DNA from: Nitrospinota bacterium
GTDB taxonomy: Bacteria; JADFOP01
DNA: 64,000 bases
Reading direction: 5' to 3'
Assembly (NCBI GenBank): GCA_022562795.1
Contig: JADFOP010000005.1
Span: 16,747 to 80,746 of the forward strand
Shown here: in pieces, positions 1-8,714 of the stretch
Numbering within the stretch: position 1 is the first letter of the stretch
Layout: the number at the start of each line of letters is the position of its first letter
Made by a program: the position numbers and the translations under genes
The notes under the pieces: model-generated
What the model saw: only the letters and a program-made list of their open reading frames with translations
The model's database searches: none
Told to the model about the DNA's origin: nothing

Positions 1-878
1 CCCTCCAAGCGAACCTTCGAAAGACCATCCCGGACAGCCTCTTCCGACCAAGCAAGCCGCCCCTCCTTGCACAGGAGCCGGTAGGCCCGCACCGCGCAAG
101 CGGCGTTGTCGGCCTGATAGGCGCCGAGAAGGGGTAAGTGAAGGTCTTCCAGCTTGAGGCCAGCATCCATGTACGTAAAGAGCTGACCCTCATCCATTGT
201 AGCCCCACGCTGAACCCGAAACGCACTTCCCAGGACTGAAAGCGGCGCCCGATGTTCGTGGCAGACGGTCTCAACAACCCGGAGGGCTGATCGCGGCTGA
301 CGGCCGCAGACCACGCTACGGCCGGGCCGAACGATAGCCGCCTTTTCCTTCGCCACCGCCTCCAGGGTGGAGCCTAAAAGATCGGTGTGATCAAGGCCGA
401 TTGGGGTAAGCACACAAAGCTGTGGCTCCACCGAATTGACCGCATCCCACCGGCCGCCGAGCCCAACTTCGAGGACGACCCAGTCGGGATCAGCGCCCCT
501 GAAATAGTCTAGCGCTATGGCCGTTACAAACTCGAAGTAGGTCGCCTCGCCTGCTTTCTCGAAGACCTCCCTCACCCGCTCAAAATGGCGCGCAAAATCC
601 ACCTGCGTGATGGGCTTTCCGTTAATCGCGATCCGTTCACTCAGGCGGCGCAGATGGGGGGAGGTGTAAGTTGCTACAATCGACCCGGATGCGCCCAAAA
701 TGCTGGAGAGACACGCCGCAACTGACCCTTTTCCGTTGGTCCCGGCTATGGTCACCGCCTGGAGACGTTCCTCCGGATGGTCAAGGGCCTCCAACAGGCG
801 GCGAATACGGTCCAGGCCCGGACGAACAACGGCAGGATTGAGCTGCTGCAGGAAGGCCTCAATGGCCGAAGCGACCAT
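1..878 (-). CDS. folC: Bifunctional folylpolyglutamate/dihydrofolate synthase, 3' end outside window
   Basis: FolC adds glutamate to dihydropteroate and to reduced folates in the cytoplasm. The reverse-strand frame stays open from an ATG at 878 to the window edge (about 292 codons; the family is about 420-450 residues, so the C-terminal domain is missing). Seen directly: an N-terminal helix LQQLNPAVVRPGLDRI, the Mur-ligase-type P-loop TIAGTNGKGSV, the TSPHLRRLSERI folate/Mg loop, and the ligase block EVGLGGRWDAVN followed by TPIGLDHTDLLG. The start lies 6 bp after the accD stop, the usual accD-folC arrangement, so co-transcription with accD is likely. Identification is firm; only the 3' boundary is unknown. 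Confidence 0.95.
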   Translation of the reverse strand, partial: MVASAIEAFLQQLNPAVVRPGLDRIRRLLEALDHPEERLQAVTIAGTNGKGSVAACLSSILGASGSIVATYTSPHLRRLSERIAINGKPITQVDFARHFERVREVFEKAGEATYFEFVTAIALDYFRGADPDWVVLEVGLGGRWDAVNSVEPQLCVLTPIGLDHTDLLGSTLEAVAKEKAAIVRPGRSVVCGRQPRSALRVVETVCHEHRAPLSVLGSAFRVQRGATMDEGQLFTYMDAGLKLEDLHLPLLGAYQADNAACAVRAYRLLCKEGRLAWSEEAVRDGLSKVRLE

Positions 879-884
879 AGCGTC

Positions 885-1748
885 TTAAGAGTCTTTTTCT
901 AAAGGTTTTGCCAGGAAAAACTTGAGAGATTGGATTAAAGTTTCCTTGAGCTCCCGCCTATCCACTATTTTATCCACCATTCCGTGCTCCAAGAGGAACT
1001 CCGACCGCTGGAACCCCTCGGGCAGCTTCTGAAGAATGGTCTGCTCGATGACCCGTGGGCCTGCGAATCCGATAAGTGCCCTCGGTTCAGCAAATATGAG
1101 GTCCCCCAGCATTGCGTAGCTAGCCGAGACTCCTCCAGTCGTGGGGTCGGCGCACACCGATATAAAAGGTGTGCCCTGCTCGCTGAGTCGGGCAAGGGCG
1201 GCCGATATCTTGGCCATCTGCATAAGGGAGAGAACGCCCTCCTGCATTCGAGCGCCACCTGAGATGGAGACGATAACGAGGGGCATTTGGTGTTCGATGG
1301 CCCTCTCGATAGCCCGCGTGATTTTTTCCCCAACAGCGCTCGCCATGCTCCCTCCGAGGAAGGCGAACTCCATGATGCAAAGCTGTATGGAGATGCCGCC
1401 GAGCTTCGCCTCTCCACATATAACAGCCTCATTGAGACCGGTCTTCTTCACATTCTCCTTAATGCGGTCTTTGTAGAGTTTGGAGTCCTTAAATCCTAAT
1501 GGGTCGAGGGAGGTTATCCCTTGGTCGAACTCCACGAAGGTGTCCGGATCGGCCAACTGCTCCAGGCGCTGATGGGCGCTAATCCGGAAATGGAAATCGC
1601 ATTTGGGGCAGACGTTAAGGTTTTTTTCGAGCTCTTGCTTATAGACGATCTCCTTGCAAGCGTCGCACTTCACCCAAAGCCCCTCGGGCATCTTGACCTT
1701 CTTCTCTCGAATTAGGACCTTAGGCTTAATTTTTTTAAACCACTCCAT
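885..1748 (-). CDS. accD: Acetyl-CoA carboxylase carboxyltransferase beta subunit
   Basis: AccD is one half of the carboxyltransferase that moves CO2 from biotin to acetyl-CoA, the first step of fatty acid synthesis. The 287-residue protein has the expected length. Its N-terminus carries the C4 zinc ribbon (Cys28, Cys31, Cys47, Cys50), followed by the crotonase-fold core with GGSMASAVGEKI, the oxyanion-type SISGGARMQEG and the TTGGVSASYAMLGD loop. The ATG at 1748 starts directly with MEWFKKIKPK, a normal AccD start. It is followed by folC and preceded by leuA on the same strand with only 65 bp between, so it may be read through from the leuA transcript. Confidence 0.97.
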   Translation of the reverse strand: MEWFKKIKPKVLIREKKVKMPEGLWVKCDACKEIVYKQELEKNLNVCPKCDFHFRISAHQRLEQLADPDTFVEFDQGITSLDPLGFKDSKLYKDRIKENVKKTGLNEAVICGEAKLGGISIQLCIMEFAFLGGSMASAVGEKITRAIERAIEHQMPLVIVSISGGARMQEGVLSLMQMAKISAALARLSEQGTPFISVCADPTTGGVSASYAMLGDLIFAEPRALIGFAGPRVIEQTILQKLPEGFQRSEFLLEHGMVDKIVDRRELKETLIQSLKFFLAKPLEKDS

Positions 1749-1813
1749 AGAATTTCTTCCTGGTGGTCTCGGGGACGCCCAGGCGGATAATACGGGAACC
1801 TCCCCTCACACTC

Positions 1814-3376
1814 TTACGGTGTTCCTCTCGGATCTTCCACCTCCCCGGTGGGCTTGCGCTGCCAGTAGATTACCTTGTTCACAGCGTTGAGATAGGCCTT
1901 GGCGCTCGCCTTGATAATATCTGTCGAGTGGCCGATTCCCGTCGTCGCCTCCCCGTCGTAGAAGGATACCTTGACGACCACTTCGCCCTGCGCATCCTTG
2001 CCGCTCGTTACGGCCCTGATGGAATAAGAGAGCAACCGTCCGGGTATCTCTGTAATGCGATCGATAGCTTGGTACGTCGCATCGACCGGCCCTTCACCGA
2101 TAGCGGCATCTAGGAAAACATCCTCGCCCCGGGAGAGCCGAATCGTGGAAGTCGGCACCGTATCGGTCCCGCTGCTGGAATGGAGGTAGACGAGCTTAAA
2201 GGTCTCCGGCACCGGCAATGTATGGTCACGCATAAGCGCCATCAGGTCTTCGTCAAAGACCTCCTTTTTCTTGTCAGCCAGGCGTTTGAAGGCTACGAAG
2301 GCGTCGTTCAGCGCCCCGTCGTCCAATTGAAAGCCCAGCTCCTCCAAGCGCTTGCGAAGGGCGTGGCGCCCCGAATGCTTCCCAAGCACCAGATCGCTCT
2401 TTAATTTCCCGATCGATTGGGGTGTCATAATCTCGTAGGTGGTGGCATCCATAATGACCCCGTGCTGGTGGATGCCCGCCTCGTGGGCGAAGGCGTTCTT
2501 GCCCACAATCGCCTTGTTGGGCTGGACGGGAATCCCCGTGATCGAAGTGAGCATCTGGCTCGTGCGGTATATTTCGTCGAATTTGATGTTGGTGTAGTGG
2601 TGGAGGAAGTCCCGCCGAACCTGTAAGGCCATGACGAACTCCTCCAAGGAGGCGTTGCCCGCCCGCTCGCCGATTCCGTTGATGGTGCACTCGACCTGTC
2701 GGGCTCCGTTTTGAATCGCCGACAGAGAGTTGGCTACGGCCAGGCCCAGATCATCGTGGCAGTGGACGGAAAGGACGGCTTGTTCAATATTAGACACACG
2801 CTCGCGGATCGTGGCAATACGGGCCCCAAATTCATCCGGCGTAGCATAGCCCACGGTGTCGGGTATGTTAACCGTCGTGGCTCCAGCGTCGATGACCGCG
2901 GTGAGCACTTCACAGAGGAAATCCATGTCCGTCCGCGCAGCATCCTCCGGGCTGAACTCCACATCGTCGGTATACTGACGGGCGTGGCGAACCCCGGCCA
3001 CGGCCGCCTCAACAACCTCCTTAGGGGTCATCTTCAGCTTATGTTCCATGTGAATCGGGCTAGTGGCAATGAACGTGTGGATGCGCCCCTGGCGGGCATG
3101 CTGGAGAGCTTCCCAGGCACGATCGATGTCCTTCAAGACCACCCGCGAGAGTCCAGCAATAGTAACCCCGGGGGCATCGACAGTCTGGGCGACGGCCTTG
3201 ACCGCCTCGAAATCTCCTTCCGAGGCGATGGGAAATCCCGCTTCGATGACATCCACCTGGAGCCGTGCAAGCCGGTCGGCCATCTGGACCTTTTCGTCAA
3301 GGTTCATACTGAAGCCGGGCGACTGCTCGCCGTCGCGCAACGTGGTGTCGAAAATTTTAATGCGTTCACCCTTCAT
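1814..3376 (-). CDS. leuA: 2-isopropylmalate synthase
   Basis: LeuA condenses acetyl-CoA with 2-oxoisovalerate, committing carbon to leucine. The 520-residue product has the HMGL-like TIM barrel ([14 protein letters not shown] at the N-terminus, [15 protein letters not shown], the [14 protein letters not shown] loop), then the linker [13 protein letters not shown] and the C-terminal regulatory domain used for leucine feedback. An in-frame ATG exists further upstream at 3460, but homologues start at the [12 protein letters not shown] position, so 3376 is chosen; the extra 28 residues have no family match. A T-box leader and a sigma-70 promoter lie just upstream, so transcription should respond to uncharged leucine tRNA in addition to feedback inhibition. 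Confidence 0.97.
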   Translation of the reverse strand: MKGERIKIFDTTLRDGEQSPGFSMNLDEKVQMADRLARLQVDVIEAGFPIASEGDFEAVKAVAQTVDAPGVTIAGLSRVVLKDIDRAWEALQHARQGRIHTFIATSPIHMEHKLKMTPKEVVEAAVAGVRHARQYTDDVEFSPEDAARTDMDFLCEVLTAVIDAGATTVNIPDTVGYATPDEFGARIATIRERVSNIEQAVLSVHCHDDLGLAVANSLSAIQNGARQVECTINGIGERAGNASLEEFVMALQVRRDFLHHYTNIKFDEIYRTSQMLTSITGIPVQPNKAIVGKNAFAHEAGIHQHGVIMDATTYEIMTPQSIGKLKSDLVLGKHSGRHALRKRLEELGFQLDDGALNDAFVAFKRLADKKKEVFDEDLMALMRDHTLPVPETFKLVYLHSSSGTDTVPTSTIRLSRGEDVFLDAAIGEGPVDATYQAIDRITEIPGRLLSYSIRAVTSGKDAQGEVVVKVSFYDGEATTGIGHSTDIIKASAKAYLNAVNKVIYWQRKPTGEVEDPRGTP

Positions 3377-3529
3377 AGTCCTTGTCCTCTCTCGTCCCCC
3401 GGCCTGAGAGCCGACCGGGAAAAGGTTGATGATTCTACCAAACCCACTTCGACAACGCAACCCTAAGGACAGCTTCGGGCGACCGCTTCTCTGGGATGCT
3501 CCAGATTGCGCCCATTTGCCCTCCTCTCA

Positions 3530-3562
3530 ATAAGAAAAGCCCTCGTCCCGAGGGACGAGAGC
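3530..3562 (-). terminator. T-box attenuator terminator before leuA
   Basis: An 8-bp perfect stem, CTCGTCCC pairing with GGGACGAG across a 2-nt loop (3542-3549 with 3552-3559), is followed on the reverse strand by GGGCTTTTCTTATT. It lies directly after the T-box sequence and about 150 bp before the leuA start, the normal place for the terminator that competes with the antiterminator. Confidence 0.9.
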
Positions 3563-3790
3563 AAAGCTCCCGTGGTACCACCCTCTTTTAGCACCCGCGC
3601 CTAGCAAGGCGGAAGCGCCCTTCTTTTAGCCCTTGACGCAGGCATCACGGCGCGAGCTAGACCCTGGCTTAGGACTTCACCCGCGCGGCTCGAGAGGCGA
3701 GTTCAGCATGTCCGAGGACCGGCTCCCAGCAACCACCGGCTCTCTGAGCCTCGGAGTTCCGCCTACTATTCCTCCGTCAACGCCTTTCCT
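3530..3790 (-). promoter_or_regulatory. T-box leader RNA controlling leuA, probable Leu (CUC) specifier
   Basis: Read on the reverse strand, this stretch has the hallmarks of a T-box. There is a 5' stem I with an AGTA motif near 3766-3770, the GAGAGCCGGTGGTTGCTGGGAGCC-type conserved block (3722-3750), a GAACTCGCC specifier region with CTC at 3699-3701, and the T-box sequence GGGTGGTACCACG (3571-3583). It closes with an intrinsic terminator. The TGGT bulge would pair with an ACCA tRNA end, as expected for tRNA-Leu. T-boxes act by stabilising the antiterminator when uncharged tRNA binds. The leucine specificity is read from the codon and from the downstream leuA gene. Confidence 0.93.
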
Positions 3791-3797
3791 ATTTAGG

Positions 3798-3826
3798 AAT
3801 TTAATAGGCCGCAACTACTCTGTCAA
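3798..3826 (-). promoter_or_regulatory. Sigma-70-type promoter of the leuA T-box transcript
   Basis: On the reverse strand TTGACA (3821-3826) is followed after 17 bp by TAAATT (3798-3803). The first T-box helices begin a few bases downstream. The -35 box lies only a few bases from the pssA stop codon, so leuA has its own start although it follows psd-pssA on the same strand. Confidence 0.75.
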
Positions 3827-4543
3827 GTCCGTTACGGCTTCACGCCGCTCGCGAACCTGGAGGAACGTCCACTCCATAGGCCCCGAGACGGCGTAGGCTA
3901 AAAATGCCCCGAAAAGAGCAACCTCTGGGATAAGAACGAATATATACAATGCAAGGACGGCGGCGAGAAAGACCTCAAAGGGCTTCCGCCGCCAAAGAGT
4001 CATCTTCTTAAAACTTCGATACCGAATAGCGCTGACCATGAAACCAGCTAGAATGTAGAGCCCCAAGGCAACAATGATCGGTTTGATAGCCGCCGCCTTC
4101 GGCACCTCAAGGACAAAGATGACGTAGGAGGCAACAAGCCCGGCCGCCGCCGGAATAGGGAGCCCGGTGAAGCGGTTCGTGGTCGTCTCGGCGACCTGGA
4201 CGTTGAAGCGTGCCAGCCTTATAGCTCCACACAGAACGAAGAGGAAGACCGCCAGCCAACCAACACGGCCAAAGGGCTTGAGGCTCCAAGTATAGAGGAG
4301 CAACGCCGGGGCCACGCCGAACGAAATGAGGTCGGCCAGGGAGTCGTACTCCAGCCCGAAGTCGGTGCTCGTTTTCGTGATGCGTGCCACCCGCCCATCG
4401 AGCGTATCGAAGAGAATGGCCACGAGAATAGCTACAGCGGCCCGGTAGGGCATGCCGTTGTAGGCGGCTATTATCGCGTAAAAGCCGCAAAAACAATTGC
4501 CTGTCGTAAACAGGCTCGGAATTATTTTAATGCCTCGTTTCAC
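3815..4543 (-). CDS. pssA: CDP-diacylglycerol-serine O-phosphatidyltransferase
   Basis: This membrane enzyme makes phosphatidylserine from CDP-diacylglycerol and serine, the substrate of the psd product encoded just upstream. The 242-residue protein shows the CDP-alcohol phosphotransferase signature: DTLDGRVARITK followed by DFGLEYDSLAD, that is DG-x2-AR-x8-G-x3-D-x3-D. Several hydrophobic segments surround it (residues about 10-30, 85-110, 130-155 and 195-225). The start ATG overlaps the psd stop by 4 bp (ATGA), indicating translational coupling. Length and context fit the short type II PssA found in Gram-positive and deltaproteobacterial genomes. Confidence 0.94.
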   Translation of the reverse strand: MKRGIKIIPSLFTTGNCFCGFYAIIAAYNGMPYRAAVAILVAILFDTLDGRVARITKTSTDFGLEYDSLADLISFGVAPALLLYTWSLKPFGRVGWLAVFLFVLCGAIRLARFNVQVAETTTNRFTGLPIPAAAGLVASYVIFVLEVPKAAAIKPIIVALGLYILAGFMVSAIRYRSFKKMTLWRRKPFEVFLAAVLALYIFVLIPEVALFGAFLAYAVSGPMEWTFLQVRERREAVTDLTE

Positions 4544-5247
4544 GTCGCTCTCGCTGCCTCCTCAGGCGCCAGGCGAGCTATTATGGTGCTTCCGCCCTTG
4601 ACCTTTGCCCCTTCTTGGACCAACAACGTCGCCGAAGCCGGCAGATCCACCTCCACGCGGGACCCGAAACGTATCAACCCGATCCGTTGGCCTCGCTCCA
4701 GTGAGTCGCCTGGGCCGACCCAGCAGACGATCCGCCTTGCCAAGAGGCCCGCTATTTGCCTAACGACAATCGGCGTCCCACCAGCGTTGAAAAGAATCGA
4801 ATTGCGTTCGTTGGACTGAGAGGCCTCTCCTCGAAATGCAGGGAGAAATTTCCCCGGCGTATACTCCGTACGCTGAACATCGCCCCCGCACGGCGCGCGG
4901 TTTATATGGACGTCAAATAGCGAAAGAAAAATTTTTACCGTTTGAACCTCGCCTCCCAGCTCCGGACACCCATCGCTTTTGCCGACAGCGACCACCCGCC
5001 CGTCCGCCGGTGAGACTACACACCCAACCGCCTGGGGGATCGGCCGCTCCGGGTCTCTGAAAAAAAACCCTACGAAGCCTGCCGCGCCGAGCCCTATCCA
5101 GCCAATGATGCTCCAGCCGAATGCAAGGGCGATAACCCCTACAACGAGAGGGGGCGTCAGGAAAATCCACCCATCACGGGCCAGGTAGAGCCACGACGTC
5201 CGCCTGCTCGGCTGCTCCATAATAAGGCGGCTCCCAGGGAAAGGCAA
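4540..5247 (-). CDS. psd: Phosphatidylserine decarboxylase proenzyme
   Basis: Psd converts phosphatidylserine to phosphatidylethanolamine using a pyruvoyl group made by self-cleavage. The protein has an N-terminal hydrophobic pair (IFLTPPLVVGVIALAFGW and the following segment), FFRDPERPIP, SPADGRVVAVG, and FLSLFDVHINRAP. Near the C-terminus is VKGGSTI, where the Gly-Ser bond is the cleavage site and the Ser becomes the pyruvoyl group. At about 226-235 residues it is the short form of the family. A second ATG at 5220 (MEQPSRRTSW) is an equally good start; 5247 is the longest reading. It overlaps pssA by 4 bp. Confidence 0.93.
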   Translation of the reverse strand: MPFPGSRLIMEQPSRRTSWLYLARDGWIFLTPPLVVGVIALAFGWSIIGWIGLGAAGFVGFFFRDPERPIPQAVGCVVSPADGRVVAVGKSDGCPELGGEVQTVKIFLSLFDVHINRAPCGGDVQRTEYTPGKFLPAFRGEASQSNERNSILFNAGGTPIVVRQIAGLLARRIVCWVGPGDSLERGQRIGLIRFGSRVEVDLPASATLLVQEGAKVKGGSTIIARLAPEEAARAT

Positions 5248-5306
5248 CCAAAAATTCGCAAGAGCCCGCCAGCGTATGGCCTATGACTCCCGCCCAGGGC
5301 CTGGCT

Positions 5307-6347
<1,041 letters not shown>

Positions 6348-6451
6348 TCACGTCGCCTGGACGGCCTAGCGCTCTTTGAGCGTCACCGAGCCACGAGCTA
6401 TGGCTGCTTTGCCCGTCCTATCGACTACGTGTTTGAAGTTGGGTTTGATTG

Positions 6452-6506
6452 GGCTAAGGGCAGACTCATGCTCATGTGTCTTCCAATTCATTGTCTGCCC
6501 TTAGCC
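6452..6506. repeat. 14-bp perfect inverted repeat between the ThDP-enzyme gene and ilvC
   Basis: GGCTAAGGGCAGAC (6452-6465) and its exact reverse complement (6493-6506) are separated by 27 bases. The 3' arm ends 8 bp from the stop codon of the upstream gene. No T-run follows on either strand, so it is not a standard intrinsic terminator. It could be an mRNA-stabilising or processing hairpin or a tiny mobile-element remnant. Confidence 0.8.
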
Positions 6507-6514
6507 GACAGATC

Positions 6515-8284
6515 CTACAGATAGAAATCGGTTGTCAAGTTCAACAGTCGGGCGTTAAGACCGACCACCTGCTCAGTATCGACAGGGATTTCAATCAGAA
6601 TGGACTGGCCCTTCGTCTCGTAGCAGGCGTCCATGATTTCTTTCAGGTTGCTTAGGTCGGGCTTGACGTTGTAGCCATCCCAGCCATGGGCCTTCGCCGC
6701 CTGAACGAAATCGATGTTTGGCAATTTCGAATGGTATCGGGGCTTCTCCACCGTCGGGATGATGAGCTCAAGCCCCTTATCAACAATCCCGTAAGTTCCG
6801 TTGTTGATGATGAACAGGCGAAGGTCCATCCACGCCGCGTCAGCCAAGCAGCCGCCGAAGAGCCGCCAGCACCCGTCCCCGGAGAAGATAAAGGTGTGGA
6901 GCGACGGGTCGGCCATCTTCGCCCCTACGCCCATCCCGAAGGCCCCGCCCATGGCCGAGCCGTGATGACCGGACCAGAACGGAATATTCGGGTGAGGTCG
7001 CTGGGTCACATACTGCCGGTCCTTATAGGAGATGCAGACGTCGTCGAACCCGATGCTGTTGGGCTGCCAGTACTGGGGGAGCTCCTCGTAGAAGGCCATG
7101 AAGTCAACACAGTCCTTGCGGACGTCTCGCCAGACCTCCCGGTCGTTTAAATTATCATAGGTCGGGGTGTCCGGCCGGTCCTTATCGACGCCCATCGCCT
7201 TAAGCTGCGAGATGACCTCATGAAGCGTCAGGCCAATGTCGCCCCGGACCTGCCGGTAATCGCCCGTAACCCGGTGGGACAAATCGCCGTTCATATGGCC
7301 GTAGCCCGACACATGCTCGCCGAAGTGCCACGTGCACTTGGCCTTGATCTTCTCGAGGTTGATAGAGTACTCCCCGGCGCAGAAGCCGAGGGTGATGCAG
7401 ATGTCCGCCTCGGGGTCCATATTCTTCCAGAGCTCCATGCCTTTTTCATTCCCGCCCATCATGATGTAGCCGTAGCCGTAGGGGTTGTCAGGATCGACGG
7501 CATTGGCGCCGTTCATGGACCAAATGGTCGGAGCCTTTAGAAGCGTAGAGAGCTCGGTGCTTAGCTCTTGGATGTTCGGGTAGTAGGCGGCCTCCTCCCC
7601 GACGTAAATTACGACCCGGCGCCCCTTGACCTGCTCCGGGAACTCGGCCAGGAAACGCTCCACATCGGCCTTATTATAGGTCCGGGCCTTATCCCGTTTT
7701 GGAACATGGAGCTGAATGTCTCTGGAGAGGACGTCGGGATGGAACGCGATCGCAACGGGCTTCTTCTGGTGTAGGAGCTCCTGGACTTTCGTGAGGTCTT
7801 CCTCGAGCCGGTTATGGTTGTCGATGACAATACAGGCTTCCCCGATCTCGGCCTTTAGTTGCGGGACGATGTGCATCCCATGTTCCGACACGTCCTGCAA
7901 GGGTGAATCCCCAATAGATGTCGTCGAGTTCAAGGCGAGGAGATACAAAGAGGGGATGTCGTGAACTTTCGCCTCGGTGATACCACTCGCGCCCAGTTTC
8001 GTGGCCGCTCCGGTGGTCGTGAAGCAGCAGCCAACATTGCCAGAGGCCATATAGTAGCCAATTGGCACGAAACCTGACGCATACTCCCCCATCGTTAACA
8101 TCCGAGGAACGCCATCCGTTATTTGCGACATTTCCGTAAGCGGCTCTAAATACTTGGTGGTGTGGATAATTCCACCCCCATTGACGCCGGCGTAATGGAC
8201 GATCCCCCACTCCCGCAGAGTCTCGATCAAGGCATAGTTGCCGACGTGTGTCTCCAGGCCTGGAGTACCCGCTTTTATAGTCAT
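6515..8284 (-). CDS. Thiamine diphosphate-dependent enzyme, acetolactate-synthase-like fold, specific reaction unknown
   Basis: The 589-residue protein has the three-domain plan of the acetolactate synthase / benzoylformate decarboxylase group. The N-terminal Pyr domain carries the activating glutamate in TMGEYASGF (Glu67), followed by CCFTTTGAATKLG. A middle domain follows, then a C-terminal PP domain with the ThDP-Mg signature SGDGCWRLFGG...IINN (Gly469 to Asn495). It sits between ilvC and divergent ilvD, where ilvB and ilvN are expected, but no ilvN-like regulatory gene is present and much of the chain diverges from typical AHAS. It may be a divergent acetolactate synthase or another carboligase/decarboxylase. 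The start has a strong AAAGGAGGAGG site, and a candidate promoter lies about 110 bp upstream. Confidence 0.85.
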   Translation of the reverse strand: MTIKAGTPGLETHVGNYALIETLREWGIVHYAGVNGGGIIHTTKYLEPLTEMSQITDGVPRMLTMGEYASGFVPIGYYMASGNVGCCFTTTGAATKLGASGITEAKVHDIPSLYLLALNSTTSIGDSPLQDVSEHGMHIVPQLKAEIGEACIVIDNHNRLEEDLTKVQELLHQKKPVAIAFHPDVLSRDIQLHVPKRDKARTYNKADVERFLAEFPEQVKGRRVVIYVGEEAAYYPNIQELSTELSTLLKAPTIWSMNGANAVDPDNPYGYGYIMMGGNEKGMELWKNMDPEADICITLGFCAGEYSINLEKIKAKCTWHFGEHVSGYGHMNGDLSHRVTGDYRQVRGDIGLTLHEVISQLKAMGVDKDRPDTPTYDNLNDREVWRDVRKDCVDFMAFYEELPQYWQPNSIGFDDVCISYKDRQYVTQRPHPNIPFWSGHHGSAMGGAFGMGVGAKMADPSLHTFIFSGDGCWRLFGGCLADAAWMDLRLFIINNGTYGIVDKGLELIIPTVEKPRYHSKLPNIDFVQAAKAHGWDGYNVKPDLSNLKEIMDACYETKGQSILIEIPVDTEQVVGLNARLLNLTTDFYL

Positions 8285-8390
8285 TGATCCTCCTCCTTTT
8301 GAAAATTGACTGCCCTATGCACCGTCACCTTCTCGAAAAATGGCACATATTTGTTTCCAAAGGTTGAATGATAACTGAAGGTTGGAAATA

Positions 8391-8419
8391 AACTAACCCT
8401 TCCCTCACCCCTTTGTCAA
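8391..8419 (-). promoter_or_regulatory. Candidate promoter of the ThDP-enzyme gene flanked by TTGGAAA-type motifs
   Basis: On the reverse strand TTGACA (8414-8419) is followed after 17 bp by TTAGTT (8391-8396). Three 8-bp motifs, GTTTCCAA (8353-8360), TTGGAAAT (8382-8389) and GTTTCCAA (8433-8440), bracket it, which looks like an operator arrangement. No regulator is identified. Confidence 0.5.
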
Positions 8420-8440
8420 TAAAAAACTTGAGGTTTCCAA

Positions 8441-8714
8441 CGTTTGATTTTGGGGGCGCCTCGGCGGCGGGAGCTCGGGGATGCCTGTCATCGGCTCGGG
8501 CGCCCTGCTTTTTGTGTGATGTAGCCCGCCTGAGGTCCGCCTGAGGCGAATGGGTGTCCGCCTAAAAAGGTGTCGGGGTTCCGCCTTAGATCACCCTGAG
8601 GCGGAAGGCGAATTGACCGGGGTGGGGTTTTCATTCCCTCTCCTGTTGTATATCCTAAGAGGCGCTATTCTACGACCACATGGAACGCTTCATTGGGCAA
8701 CATGAGGAGGGGAA
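8441..8714. other. Divergent intergenic region between the ThDP-enzyme gene and ilvD, with dispersed repeat
   Basis: No gene is seen here. Several copies of a CGCCTGAGG / CCTGAGGCGGA motif lie at 8527-8600, and 8527-8550 matches 34096-34120 on the other strand with about two mismatches. Upstream of ilvD there is an ATGAGGAGGGGAA ribosome site (8701-8713). No clear -10/-35 pair was seen for ilvD. Confidence 0.6.

Noticed and set aside
2711-3466. 251-codon plus-strand frame opposite leuA
   Set aside because: Shadow of leuA with no ribosome site or motif.
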